Shown here piece by piece: positions 45,443-54,562 of a stretch of 64,000 nucleotides of DNA (positions within the stretch are counted from its first letter, which is position 1; every line of letters starts with the position of its first letter). Origin of the DNA: Rhodobacterales bacterium (GTDB lineage: Bacteria; Pseudomonadota; Alphaproteobacteria; Rhizobiales; Stappiaceae); contig VIRH01000027.1 of the NCBI GenBank assembly GCA_008107755.1, forward strand, positions 33,079-97,078. Reading direction: 5' to 3'. Both the position numbers and the translations under genes were made by a program. The notes under the pieces were generated by a model. That model was given only the letters and a program-made list of their open reading frames with translations. It did no database searches and was not told where the DNA came from.

Positions 45443-46693
45443 ATGAGAAATACACTTCTCGCGGCGGCATTCGCACTGACAGCGACCGCCGCCCACGCGC
45501 AGGAAACGGAAATTCGCGTTCACTACGCCATTCCGACAATCTGGTCAGACACCCAGAAGGCGCTTGCGGATGCTTTCATGGAGAAACACACGGAGATCAA
45601 GATCACTCTAGATGGTGCGGCGGAAAGCTATCCCGATGGTGTTCAGCGACTGTTGCGCGAAACTGTTGCCGGCACAGCACCGGATGTCGCCTATGTGGGG
45701 CTCAACCGTTGGCGTATTCTGGAAGACCGTGGTCTGACCCAGCCGCTCGACGGCTTCCTCGGTGACAATCCGGGAGAGCAGGGCTACACGCCGGCCCTAC
45801 TGTCGCTGGGCCGCTTCGAAGACAAGCAGCACGCGCTTGCAACCTCAGCGTCCACGCTGGTCATGTACGTGAACCCGGATCTGGTCGAACAGGCCGGTGG
45901 ATCCATGGACGATTTCCCGACCACATTTGACGGCGTGATCAAGCTGGCCGCAAAGATCAATGCGCTCGGCGACACAATCGACGGCGTCTGGATCGGCCGG
46001 CACGACTGGCGCTACCAGTCTCTGCTCGGTTCTTTCGGCGGCCGCCCGATGAATGAGGACGAGACCGACATCACCTTCGACAGCTCCGAAGGCATCGCGG
46101 CTGCCGGCCTTTACCAGCGCTTTGCCGAGGAAGCAGGCATGAAGTCCTACTCCGAAAACGACGCGCGCCAGGCGCTTCCGGCCGGGACGCTCGGCATCAT
46201 GTTCGAAAGCTCCTCCCTGCAGTCGCGCTTCGAGGAAGGGGCGGGCGACGCCTTCGACCTGACCGTGAAGCCGCTTCCGATCGCGGCTGCCGACAAGGAA
46301 AAGGTCTACTTCCCGACCGGCGGGTCAGGCGTCGTCATGCTGACCGGCGATGAGGAAAAGCAGAAGGCGGCCTGGGAGTACATCTCCTTCGTCACGAGCC
46401 CGGAAGGCCAGAAGATCATCGTGGAAACCACCGGCTACGCTCCCGCAAACGCCAAGGTGGTCGAGGACAAGAGCTATCTCGGCGCCTTTTATGAGAAGAA
46501 CCCGAATGCACTCACCGCCCACTCGCAAATCGCCAACTATGCCGGCCCCTGGTACGCCTATCCAGGAGCGGAAGGCGTTGCCGCAACCGACCTGATCGCA
46601 GCCTCGATGGTCGAAATCACCGAAGGCGCGGATGCCGAGAAGACCATGAAAGACCTCGCCGAAACGCTGCGCGTTCAGCTCGGGATGAAATAA
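45443..46693 (+). CDS. sugar ABC transporter periplasmic binding protein (UgpB-like)
   Basis: 416 residues from the ATG at 45443, chosen for the signal peptide MRNTLLAAAFALTATAAHA and GGAG upstream at suitable spacing. Type I solute-binding fold (SBP_bac_8 type), with the C-terminal helical region AAWEYISFVTSPEGQKI typical of the UgpB/MalE group. It supplies substrate to the UgpA/E/C-like complex. The last gene of the operon is followed by a strong terminator. The substrate cannot be read from the sequence. Confidence 0.9.
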   Translation: MRNTLLAAAFALTATAAHAQETEIRVHYAIPTIWSDTQKALADAFMEKHTEIKITLDGAAESYPDGVQRLLRETVAGTAPDVAYVGLNRWRILEDRGLTQPLDGFLGDNPGEQGYTPALLSLGRFEDKQHALATSASTLVMYVNPDLVEQAGGSMDDFPTTFDGVIKLAAKINALGDTIDGVWIGRHDWRYQSLLGSFGGRPMNEDETDITFDSSEGIAAAGLYQRFAEEAGMKSYSENDARQALPAGTLGIMFESSSLQSRFEEGAGDAFDLTVKPLPIAAADKEKVYFPTGGSGVVMLTGDEEKQKAAWEYISFVTSPEGQKIIVETTGYAPANAKVVEDKSYLGAFYEKNPNALTAHSQIANYAGPWYAYPGAEGVAATDLIAASMVEITEGADAEKTMKDLAETLRVQLGMK

Positions 46694-46715
46694 GGTTTCA
46701 GGACCTTCATCAAAT

Positions 46716-46742
46716 CAACACCCCCGGTTGCCGGGGGTGTTG
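46716..46742 (+). terminator. strong hairpin ending the Ugp-type operon and the GC-rich chromosome segment
   Basis: CAACACCCCCGG (46716-46727) pairs perfectly with CCGGGGGTGTTG (46731-46742), a 12-base-pair stem with a three-base loop. The T run is short, but the stability and position 23 bases after the stop support termination. From this point rightward base composition shifts toward AT. Confidence 0.8.
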
Positions 46743-47011
46743 AATAATCTGCAAAAAAGCTTGCTCGATAGGGCACGCGCAACAGAATTTTCTGGATGAC
46801 GATTTCACAGTGGCCGCAGTCAGGCGCACGCGCAGTCGAGCGTGGATGCGAGCCCGGTCGGAGCCTGATGGCAGTAGCGACCCTTGAGGCGGCGATTTTT
46901 TTATAGGATTGGCGCACCAGGAAGGAGAAAGTTTAAACTCTCTCTTTGAGGCGCTTGAAGAGTGGGAACGCCATCTCAGACATTTAGATACTGACGGTCT
47001 GAGGTGCGACG
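46743..47011. other. non-coding region before mobC, likely left edge and oriT region of a mobilizable element
   Basis: 269 bases with no gene. It contains a near-perfect 20-base palindrome at 46925-46944 (GAGAAAGTTT followed by AAACTCTCTC, one mismatched pair) about 70 bases before mobC, where relaxosome origins usually lie, and a T7 run at 46903-46909. No nic consensus could be recognised with confidence and no tRNA attachment site was seen. Confidence 0.4.
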
Positions 47012-47431
47012 ATGAGCCATCCGGACCGTGAATTCAACAGGTTAGCGGCTCCCGAGAAAGAGCCCAAATATCCCCCGCCCTTTTCGTTGCGTCTGACTTT
47101 TGCAGAACGTGCCAAGCTTGAAGAGCTGGCGGCTGGTATGCCGCTTGGAGCCTTTATTCGTGAGCGCTTGCTTGGCGAGCATGTTGAAAAACGCCGCACG
47201 CGCGGCAAGTTTCCGGTCAAGGATCACGAGGCTCTTGGGCGTGTTCTAGGCCAACTCGGCGCGTCGCGCCTATCGGCCAACCTCAACCAACTGGCGCGCG
47301 CCGTAAACACTGGCATTTTGCCTGTTACACCGGAAACCGACGAATCTTTGAAGGAAGCTTGTGCAGCCATCGAAGATATGCGCTGCGCTCTTATGGAAGC
47401 GCTCGGCAAGGGGCCGGAGGGTGGCCCATGA
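47012..47431 (+). CDS. mobC: MobC-family relaxosome accessory protein
   Basis: 139 residues. The central LRLTFAERAKLEELAAGMPLGAFIRERLL is a ribbon-helix-helix DNA-binding stretch, and the C-terminal LGRVLGQLGASRLSANLNQLARAVNTG is the bacterial mobilisation protein MobC signature. It assists the relaxase at oriT by bending or melting DNA. Its stop overlaps the relaxase ATG (ATGA at 47428), so the two are made together. Codon use is visibly less GC-rich than upstream chromosomal genes. Confidence 0.88.
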   Translation: MSHPDREFNRLAAPEKEPKYPPPFSLRLTFAERAKLEELAAGMPLGAFIRERLLGEHVEKRRTRGKFPVKDHEALGRVLGQLGASRLSANLNQLARAVNTGILPVTPETDESLKEACAAIEDMRCALMEALGKGPEGGP

Positions 47432-48753
47432 TCCTGAAGGCCTCTCAGCGCGCAAACCCCACCCAACTCGCCGGGCACCTGCTTAACACGCAGGACAATG
47501 AGCATGTGGATTTGTATGAGCTGCGCGGCTTCCTGAGCGAGGATTTGCATGGCGCGCTGAATGAAGCTGAAGCCATCGCCAAAGGCACGCGCTGTAAACA
47601 GTTTCTATTCTCCCTAAGCCTCAGCCCCCCGGAAACGGAAAACGTACCGGTTGAGACATTCGAAACCGCGATTGAAATGATCGAGCAAAAGCTCGGTCTT
47701 GATGATCATCCGCGCGCCATTGTCTTCCATGAGAAGGAAGGGCGACGGCATGCGCACGCGGTGTGGTCACGTATCGATGCGCAGACCATGACGGCCAAGA
47801 ACCTCCCCTTCTTCAAAACCCGCCTTATGGACGTTTCTAAGGAACTCTATCTCGAACATGGCTGGGAGTTGCCTAAGGGCTTAATCGACCGCGAGCTACG
47901 CAACCCACTCAATTTCAGCCTCAAGGAATGGCAGCAGGCCAAACGCATCCAGCAAGACCCGCGCTTGGTCAAAGCCATGTTTCAGGAAAGCTGGCAACGC
48001 TCCGATAGCGCCAAGGCCCTCAAAGATGCTTTGGAGGAAAAAGGCTACTTCCTCGCCAAAGGCGACCGGCGTGCGGTGGTGGCGGTGGATATACGAGGCG
48101 AAGTCTATTCGCTGGCACGTTGGTCGGGTGTGAAGACCAAAGATATACGGGACCGTTTCGGCCAGGGCATGCAGCTTCCTTCCATTGAAGAGGTGAAAGC
48201 GATGGTGTCTGAACGCATGGATGAAAAGCTGAAGAGCTTCATCCGTGATGTGGATCTGAACTACCGCCGAATGCGCCCCGTAATCGAATATCAGCGCACC
48301 CAGATGGTTGCTCGTCAGAAGAAGGAGCGCGCCCTCCTCTCGGAGAAACTAGACAAACGCCAGCTTCAGGAAGCTCAACAACGCGCCGCAAAGCTCCCCA
48401 AGGGCCTTGGAGGGTTATGGAGCCGTGTGACAGGCAAGACGCGCCGCATTAAACAACAGAACGAGTATGACGCTTGGCAAGCTTATCGCCGCGATGCTTC
48501 TGAAAAAGACAGGTTGGTTGTTCAGCATTTGGAAGAGCGTCAACGGCTTCAGCAAAAAATCAAAACTCTTCGCCAGCAACGTAGTCAGGAACTCGCCGAC
48601 CTTCAGCTGGAAATGGCTAACTACCTAAAGGCTTCGGAGAAAGACATTCGCAATCACAAAATTTCAAATAAACCAGAGCCGAAAGCGCATCCAAGACAAG
48701 AAAACACACATGAACCAAAATCTAACTCAGGACCTAATTTAGAAATGGACTAA
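47428..48753 (+). CDS. mobA: relaxase/mobilization nuclease (MobA/VirD2-like)
   Basis: 441 residues from the ATG at 47428. The nuclease domain (1-200) has the histidine triad context RRHAHAVWSRID near residue 110 (metal-binding HxH). The catalytic tyrosine could not be fixed. The C-terminal half is a long charged coiled coil (about residues 270-420). It would nick DNA at oriT for conjugal transfer in trans of another element's machinery. It lies directly downstream of mobC with no type IV secretion genes in view, so the element is mobilizable and not self-transmissible from what is seen. Confidence 0.85.
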   Translation: MILKASQRANPTQLAGHLLNTQDNEHVDLYELRGFLSEDLHGALNEAEAIAKGTRCKQFLFSLSLSPPETENVPVETFETAIEMIEQKLGLDDHPRAIVFHEKEGRRHAHAVWSRIDAQTMTAKNLPFFKTRLMDVSKELYLEHGWELPKGLIDRELRNPLNFSLKEWQQAKRIQQDPRLVKAMFQESWQRSDSAKALKDALEEKGYFLAKGDRRAVVAVDIRGEVYSLARWSGVKTKDIRDRFGQGMQLPSIEEVKAMVSERMDEKLKSFIRDVDLNYRRMRPVIEYQRTQMVARQKKERALLSEKLDKRQLQEAQQRAAKLPKGLGGLWSRVTGKTRRIKQQNEYDAWQAYRRDASEKDRLVVQHLEERQRLQQKIKTLRQQRSQELADLQLEMANYLKASEKDIRNHKISNKPEPKAHPRQENTHEPKSNSGPNLEMD

Positions 48754-48832
48754 TTAATTTTGCATTTTGCGCTTCAAAAATGATACAATTTACGCATATG
48801 TAAAACCATGAATTTTATAGCGTAATTTGAGT

Positions 48833-49618
48833 ATGGAAGATTATTTTGGGGAATTTAACGATAAGTCCGGCGCAGCCGAGGAAGTTCGGCAACGACTAGA
48901 CTTTGAGGATGCTCAGCGGGAGGCCGCTGGCATTGAGATTGGACGTATTCCCCGTTTCCTGAGCAGTGATGCACGAGAGGCGATTGCCGAGCGTTCCGGC
49001 AATCGGGCTTCGCGTTCTTCGCTGTCAGCTCTGGATATCCTGCTTCTCAACGATCCCGAATATGCGCAGATCCATCAAGCGGCCTTGGATGAAAACCGAG
49101 CTGCACAGGCAGCCGTGACCGATCTTCAAGATCGTATCGCACAGGTCATGGGTAAATTGGATACGAAGATCGAAGAAACCCTCGATCAGGCCGTAACTCT
49201 TCCCGATGGCCGCAAGGCTTTCATGAACGAGAATGGTGAGGTCTACACCGCCGATGGTGAGCTGGTCGATCCGGCTATTACCGAAGGCTATGATTGGGAA
49301 AGCCGCCCAACTCACGAAACCTACCTATCTCTGACGCAAGATCGCGCAAGGCTTGATGAGCTACGGAACGAAAGCCAACGACACAGTTTGCGCCTGGGCG
49401 AGATCCTAGATGCTTTGGAAGATGAAGACGATCCGGCTACCAAGGATGAAATACACTCGCTTCGCCGAGAGCAAGACGGAATTTCCGAACGCGCTCAGGA
49501 GCTGGATGGCGAAGTTTCCCACATAGAAAACAACTTCGGCGGTGCAACAATTGATGCGCGTCCCGATCAAACACAAACCATTTCATCAATTCCGAAAGCG
49601 GAGGATCTAACCTTCTAG
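48833..49618 (+). CDS. hypothetical coiled-coil protein of the mobilization region
   Basis: 261 residues from the ATG at 48833 (a TTG six bases earlier is possible). Acidic, with predicted coiled coils near residues 85-120 and 165-230, no signal peptide and no membrane segment. I recognise no family. A short FMNENGEVYTADGELVDPA stretch may be a small beta unit. It follows the relaxase by 79 bases and may serve plasmid-style stability or transfer, which is inferred only from position. Confidence 0.65.
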   Translation: MEDYFGEFNDKSGAAEEVRQRLDFEDAQREAAGIEIGRIPRFLSSDAREAIAERSGNRASRSSLSALDILLLNDPEYAQIHQAALDENRAAQAAVTDLQDRIAQVMGKLDTKIEETLDQAVTLPDGRKAFMNENGEVYTADGELVDPAITEGYDWESRPTHETYLSLTQDRARLDELRNESQRHSLRLGEILDALEDEDDPATKDEIHSLRREQDGISERAQELDGEVSHIENNFGGATIDARPDQTQTISSIPKAEDLTF

Positions 49619-49620
49619 GT

Positions 49621-49962
49621 CTATTCGTATTTGAACGAGCCGCATTTGCGCTCGGCTACAGCCAGAATGATGGCGACCGGATGATGATCCGGATTTTTCC
49701 TCATTACCCCAAAGATGTAATCTTCAGCGCCAGTTCGATTCTGGTCATACCATTTCCCAAGGCATTCAGACTGACCCGCATTGGTTTCTTTAGAAATCAA
49801 AGTTGCTGTCAAAAGCGATATGCGAACATATGAAGATCTGCTGTCCGCATCCCATTCCAGAAAGTCTTTAGCCAAGAACCGGTCTTCTGCATATGATGGC
49901 ATGCTGAAAAGCCAAATTCCCATGGAAATACTTGCAGTTAAGGTTCGTTTTATGCCGATCAT
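49621..49962 (-). CDS. hypothetical small periplasmic protein
   Basis: 113 residues from the ATG at 49962, where a clean signal peptide begins (MIGIKRTLTASISMGIWLF, cleavage after SYA). The mature part is about 90 residues with two cysteines (SECLGKW and RKCGSF) and a helical segment like those of Rap1a/HdeA-type small proteins; the match is weak. Convergent with the coiled-coil gene. Confidence 0.6.
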   Translation of the reverse strand: MIGIKRTLTASISMGIWLFSMPSYAEDRFLAKDFLEWDADSRSSYVRISLLTATLISKETNAGQSECLGKWYDQNRTGAEDYIFGVMRKNPDHHPVAIILAVAERKCGSFKYE

Positions 49963-50122
49963 AATCCATGGATTATGATATAAGAACGATATGTCGAGAC
50001 GGATTTTTATGCAAAATTGAAAAGGCAGGATTTCTGCCGTTTTTGAAATTTGACGAGAGGGGAGAAACCCTTCCACTTCGCTTGTTCAAAAAGGATGGTT
50101 TTTGTGAAGCGGAGTACGCGTC

Positions 50123-50716
50123 ATGATCGGAGAAAATGGAGAGGGTCGCCGCATCGGCTATGCCCGTGTCAGCACCAAAGATCAGCGTCTTTCCATGCAG
50201 CTCGACGCTCTTCAGCAAGCGCAATGCGAGCCCATCTACAAAGATCACGGCGTGTCGGGATCGAAGGGAAGCCGCCCAGGCCTGGACGCAATGCTTTCGG
50301 ACATCAAACCCAATGATACGGTCGTCGTTTATAAACTCGACCGTCTTGGGCGCTCTGTGCTTCACCTCTCCGATCTTCTCGTAAAGTTCCAAGAGGAAGG
50401 CATACACTTCATGTCACTGTCCGAGGGGATAAACACGGCGACACCGGGCGGCAAACTCGTTTTTCACCTCTTTAGCGCCTTTGCCGAATTCCAGCGCGAT
50501 ACGATCCTCGAGAACACCCTCTGCGGCCTCGAGGCCGCGAAGAAGCGGGGTAGTCGATTAGGTCGCCCGCGCATCCTGGGTCCGCAAGCCATTGTTGAAG
50601 CCCACCGTCTCATCATGGCCGGAGAACGCCGCGACGACATCGCAGACATGCTTGGTGTATCTCGGATGACGCTGGACAGGGCTATTAGGCGCTTGGGTTT
50701 GGATTGTGCGGCGTGA
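50123..50716 (+). CDS. serine recombinase (Tn3-type resolvase/invertase)
   Basis: 197 residues. The N-terminal catalytic domain begins GYARVSTKDQ with the nucleophilic serine in RVSTKDQ, followed by YKLDRLGRSVLHL, which carries the conserved R-x-x-R positions. The C-terminal HTH is RRDDIADMLGVSRMTLDRAIRRLGL. It likely resolves cointegrates or multimers of the mobile element. There is no matching transposase beside it. Confidence 0.88.
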   Translation: MIGENGEGRRIGYARVSTKDQRLSMQLDALQQAQCEPIYKDHGVSGSKGSRPGLDAMLSDIKPNDTVVVYKLDRLGRSVLHLSDLLVKFQEEGIHFMSLSEGINTATPGGKLVFHLFSAFAEFQRDTILENTLCGLEAAKKRGSRLGRPRILGPQAIVEAHRLIMAGERRDDIADMLGVSRMTLDRAIRRLGLDCAA

Positions 50717-50888
50717 TGATAGATTCTGGACAATACTTGGGAACTAAGAAGTACGCGCTGTGAAAAAGCGGTATTTCTCAGCGGCCTTTGCGTCTGGTCA
50801 AATCAAGCAGCTCTGTTTGAGACTTGCAGTACTTGTGAACAAACAGCGATAGGGCCGTGCTCGTGGTTGCTTGAGGATTCCACATTCT

Positions 50889-51758
50889 TCAAAAAGGGCT
50901 GTTGCCCTTCAAGCATTTGAGTTTGCTTCTTGTTATTTCGGATAGTAGTTCAGAGGAAAAGTCGACAATATATTTTTTGGGATCGACCTCAAAGTTGTGA
51001 TCAATTGTAATAGTCAAATTTTCATTGATTTTGTAAACGTCATCTTGTTTGATTTCTCGTAAGCTCCTGAAATGATATTCGCTGTTATATCGAAATTCAA
51101 AAAGACGCTTGATTGTATTTCCATAAAAATTTACATAATTTGCAATAGAGATATCACTGTATTCGAATTTTATGAAACACGGGCTGCCCGACATTTTCAA
51201 ACCAATCTGAACCTCAAGCGCTTCAGAAAGTGCGACAAACACGTCTTCTGGATTGAATTTGAGACACGCGACATACTGTTCTTGTGCTGCGCCGATTGGT
51301 CGCTCTGAAACCCCTTTCCAAACGTGGTTGAGTTTTCCACGGAATGCTAAGCCACGGCTCCCTTTCCCATCCTCTGTCCGTCTCATCACGGATATGTAGA
51401 CGGTTTCCAAGACTTCAACGTCTAGATTATTTACGTTTGCTGTCTCGCAACTCAAATGCCACTCCGGCTCGGAAATAAAATGCTTGTCTAGTGGCAACGG
51501 TTCTGCAATGCGCTCTTTCTCGCTTGTCCATTGGTTGAAATAGCTTGCAGAAATTGCTCCGGCGCTAAAAAGGAGAGCTATCGCGGACAACACCAAACAC
51601 CACCGTCCTTGCGCCGGAACAGTAATGGGCTTTGGAAGTTTTGCTGTTACTATGACAAGCGGTATGGATTCTATTGAAAACCCCCGCCACGCTACAAATA
51701 GCAGCAGGAATAAGCTAAACGACATTGCACTAAAGGCAAGCAATAGCTCTGAAGTCAT
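50889..51758 (-). CDS. hypothetical membrane protein with large soluble domain
   Basis: 289 residues from the ATG at 51758. Two membrane helices (about 3-25 and 50-72), then a 210-residue soluble region rich in aromatic and charged residues, with no family recognised. The topology places the soluble domain outside or inside depending on N-terminal charge; it cannot be decided here. It is AT-rich compared with the chromosome and lies inside the mobile segment; cargo function unknown. Confidence 0.65.
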   Translation of the reverse strand: MTSELLLAFSAMSFSLFLLLFVAWRGFSIESIPLVIVTAKLPKPITVPAQGRWCLVLSAIALLFSAGAISASYFNQWTSEKERIAEPLPLDKHFISEPEWHLSCETANVNNLDVEVLETVYISVMRRTEDGKGSRGLAFRGKLNHVWKGVSERPIGAAQEQYVACLKFNPEDVFVALSEALEVQIGLKMSGSPCFIKFEYSDISIANYVNFYGNTIKRLFEFRYNSEYHFRSLREIKQDDVYKINENLTITIDHNFEVDPKKYIVDFSSELLSEITRSKLKCLKGNSPF

Positions 51759-51960
51759 TCGCCCCAATCCTTAGCTAAAGTTCTTCACTGTCCATGAGTT
51801 CCTTCAACTTCTTTAGATAACTCATACGATTTTCGCCTCGGCCAATCTACCGATTTCTAACGGCAAACAGCGAGCGTAGGTTATGTGCCCCCTCCAAAAT
51901 CCCCCACTTTGAGTTAGAGTTTTCTGCGACAATTTTCCTGGCTAGGAAGGAGCGGAATTG

Positions 51961-52360
51961 ATGGAGGCATCGAAGTTTTCGGATGCGCAGAAGGCGTTCA
52001 TCGTAAAGCCGGAGAAGAAGGTGTTTCCTTTGCAGAAATCTGCCGTGAAGCCCGGATCAGCCAGGCGACATATTTCAACTGGCGAAAGAAGTCTGCGGGG
52101 CTGATACCGTCGGAGATGAAGCGGCTCCGGGAGCTAGAGCAGAAGAATGCGCAGCTCAACAAGATCGTCGCGGACCTGTCTCTCGACAAGTAGATGCATC
52201 AGGACATCCTCAAACGAAAGCTCTTAAGCTTGCCCGGAAGAGAACGCTGCTCGACGAGATGCGGTCGGGCGGGTCGGTGTACATTCGCCGTGCGTGCGCG
52301 GTGATACGGTTTGATCCGCCGACCTATCGCCATAAATCCCGGCGAGGCGGCCTCGCGGTC
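51961..52360 (+). pseudogene. degenerate IS3-family transposase (orfA and start of orfB)
   Basis: orfA begins MEASKFSDAQKAFI, as in IS3-group OrfA, then shifts frame near 52005 and continues as VSFAEICREARISQATYFNW, followed by KNAQLNKIVADLSLDK, where an in-frame TAG interrupts (52191-52193). Further on, in another frame, KLARKRTLLDEM and RRACAVIRFDPPTYRHKSRRG match the start of OrfB, after which similarity stops near 52360. It is a truncated, frameshifted insertion-sequence relic that marks this part of the island as rearranged. Confidence 0.82.
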
Positions 52361-52727
52361 ATGTCCAACACGGGTGAGCAGATAGGCGAACTGGCGCAGG
52401 CAGGCACTTGACGGCAGGCCACGTTCGGTCAGGACGAATGCGTAAAAAAGACGGGCATTCCCGAGCCCATAGGCGGATCACTGGCCTCCTCTAAACGCCA
52501 ATTCAATTCATTGCAGACAACGCAACGTTCCTGTTTTCCCCGCTCTTTCGGGTCTAAGGCATTTCGGTTCTGGCATCGGCTGATCTGCGAAAGACAAGGA
52601 ATGCTGCGCTTTCCTGCTCCACGTTTGATGTTACGCCCCCTAACGGGTGTCCCGCCGCGCAGCCCCTGCGCCTCCCGATCCCATGACGACCCGAACGGTT
52701 CGGGTCCAAAGTGAAACGGAGGTTGTT
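52361..52727. other. mosaic non-coding region between IS3 relic and small ORF
   Basis: 367 bases without a supportable gene. Short reading frames have neither ribosome-binding sites nor known domains. A GACCCGAACGGTTCGGGTC inverted repeat lies close before the small gene at 52728 and could be a hairpin in its leader or a terminator. The rest appears to be fragments of other sequences joined together. Confidence 0.35.
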
Positions 52728-52922
52728 ATGAGAGGATGGATTGAACAAGACGCACTGCGAAGACTGCGCGATCAGGAGCTTTATGGATTACGCTCACTGC
52801 TCTTTCGCACCCTGGCCTGCCCGCAGATTGCCCCTGCGGATCTGCCTGCAATCCGCGCCAAGTTGGCCGCTATCGAGGCCGAATTGGCACGGCGCAGCCG
52901 CGCTCCGTCTCCTGCGCCTTAG
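52728..52922 (+). CDS. small helical protein, unknown
   Basis: 64 residues with GGAGG eight bases before the ATG at 52728. Sequence is mostly helical, Leu/Ala/Arg-rich (DALRRLRDQELYG at the start, RAKLAAIEAELARR at the end). It resembles small accessory proteins found near conjugation genes in alphaproteobacterial plasmids, but I cannot name a family. Convergent with the HEPN-like gene. Confidence 0.5.
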   Translation: MRGWIEQDALRRLRDQELYGLRSLLFRTLACPQIAPADLPAIRAKLAAIEAELARRSRAPSPAP

Positions 52923-52925
52923 CGC

Positions 52926-53558
52926 TTAAGTAGACGCCAGATAATCGAACTTACGGATAAAGGCTTCTTGCAGCTGTTTGTCCGTCAATAACTTCTGGCC
53001 GTACTGCTCGATGTAAATGTTGATGGCTTCTTGAAGATTGTCCCGCCACATAATTTTTCTGTTTGCGTCGATGATTTGGCTTCCCGATGCCCAGACTTTC
53101 CAGCCATTTTTTGTTGCTGCCTCATGCAAAAGACCACAACGAATATTGCCGTAGAAATCTTCGGCTAAAGCTCCTGTGAAGACGCCCGAGAATGGCGGAT
53201 TTGTCGAAAGAAAATCAACAAACAGATCGCGGCTTCTTGAGTATTCGTGCGGCCCGAGGGGCGGATCGCCCCGTTTAAGGTACCGGTAATTACATCCTTT
53301 TGTTAGAGCGGCTAAAAACTCTATGAGCGTGCATTGAATTGCGACAATTGAGAAACCTTCCCCCCGAAAAGTTCCGTGATCTTGAAGCATTTTGATTGGT
53401 TCAAGATATCGCAAATTCAGCCTTGCTTTGAAGTATTCCTCGAAGGCTTCCGCCCACACTACTTCATCCGCATCCGCTAATTTAGTTTTGAAGTCATGCC
53501 AGTCCTGAACGGTTCGATTACCAGCAATGTAATTTTCGGCGTTTGAAATATCTGTCAT
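52926..53558 (-). CDS. HEPN-like protein, candidate RNase or RNA-binding defence protein
   Basis: 210 residues, largely alpha-helical. Near the C-terminal third it has an R-x4-H motif, R140-CGLL-H145 in YGNIRCGLLHEA, the pattern of HEPN-fold RNases and nucleotide-binding HEPN proteins. I do not recognise the family otherwise. It sits between IS debris and the ardA pseudogene in a segment dominated by defence and counter-defence genes. A toxin or defence role is inference from the motif and neighbourhood. Confidence 0.55.
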   Translation of the reverse strand: MTDISNAENYIAGNRTVQDWHDFKTKLADADEVVWAEAFEEYFKARLNLRYLEPIKMLQDHGTFRGEGFSIVAIQCTLIEFLAALTKGCNYRYLKRGDPPLGPHEYSRSRDLFVDFLSTNPPFSGVFTGALAEDFYGNIRCGLLHEAATKNGWKVWASGSQIIDANRKIMWRDNLQEAINIYIEQYGQKLLTDKQLQEAFIRKFDYLAST

Positions 53559-53661
53559 GAAAATTTCCAGCGTTGCAATTGAGAATATAGGTATGAAGTA
53601 AACTACATATATTTATTACTTTTTATCGGGGTGTTGTCACTTACTATTGTAATTTTTCTCC

Positions 53662-54167
53662 TTACGCGCAGCGATAGATGAGAGGGATGCCGGCGATCAC
53701 GATGTGGGCATGATCCATTTCCAGATCACGGGCAATCGCATCGTAGTCAATGTAGAACTGTAGCGGCTCAGGAATGTCACCAAACAGGCCTTCGTCAACG
53801 AACTGCTCGGCAAGTTTCCGCATATTGGCGACTTCGTAGATGTCTACGTCCAGAATATCTACATCATTGTTTGCCGCATCAAAGTCATACCCGCATTCTC
53901 CGACCGCAATGATGTAGGTGAATTTCTGGTATTCTACCCATTCTTCGACAGCATCAAGAAACTGCTCGATATTGCACTGGCTGAGCCGGAACGCCTTGGC
54001 GAGTTCCGCATCCAGTTTGTGCCATCGATAAACTGGATCTCGAATTCTTCGACAGGCTCACCGTGACGATTCACGGCTTTCGCTGCCTTAGCCTGATAGT
54101 CTTCAAAACTCTCGAAATAAAAGCCATCTGCTGAAATGTCATAGGGTTGGGCAAAGAGGTAAGTCAT
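53662..54167 (-). pseudogene. ardA: antirestriction protein ArdA, broken by a single-base frameshift
   Basis: The start MTYLFAQPYDISADGFYFESF and following GEPVEEFEIQFID are ArdA. The frame is lost right after ID near 54029. In the next frame it resumes with ELAKAFRLSQCNIEQFLDAV, then YIIAVGECGYDFDAANND and IAGIPLIYRCA before a TAA at 53662-53664. The total of 506 bases is one short of a 168-residue protein, the normal ArdA length, so one base seems to be missing. ArdA mimics B-form DNA to block type I restriction enzymes. It could be a sequencing error or a real knockout. Confidence 0.85.
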
Positions 54168-54562
54168 CGATAAATATTACAAATAGAAAGTGGGTTGTTC
54201 ATGCAACCCTGCTTCCGGCCGAGGATGGAGATGGGAGGGGCTAAGGAAAATCGATGCCGGGTGGTGCGGGCGCAGGCAAAGCCGAGCCACGGCCGGTGTC
54301 TATTTTCCTTGCGGGGAGAAAGAGGCAAAGCCTCTTGGTTTTCCCGATCAAAGAGCTAAGCGCTGCAAAGCAGCTCAATACTCATGCGTCAGGGATGGAA
54401 GCCGAATGGCCGAGACATCAGGCTCGGTTCACAACAGCCCGCCCGGACGCTCAAGCAGAACCGGCCATCAAAGCGGCCAAAATTCCTTAAAGCTTGAGAT
54501 TAGAAGACTGTTTTTATTACAGAATAATTGAATGCACGACCGGCCAATTAACGGTCATGCTC
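54168..54562. other. non-coding stretch between ardA pseudogene and AbiE operon
   Basis: 395 bases; moderately GC-rich left part, no gene I can support. The inverted sequence GGGTTGTTCATGCAACCC near 54193 forms a six-base stem hairpin about 25 bases upstream of the ardA pseudogene start. The right end holds an AT-rich stretch before the AbiEii stop. Confidence 0.35.
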
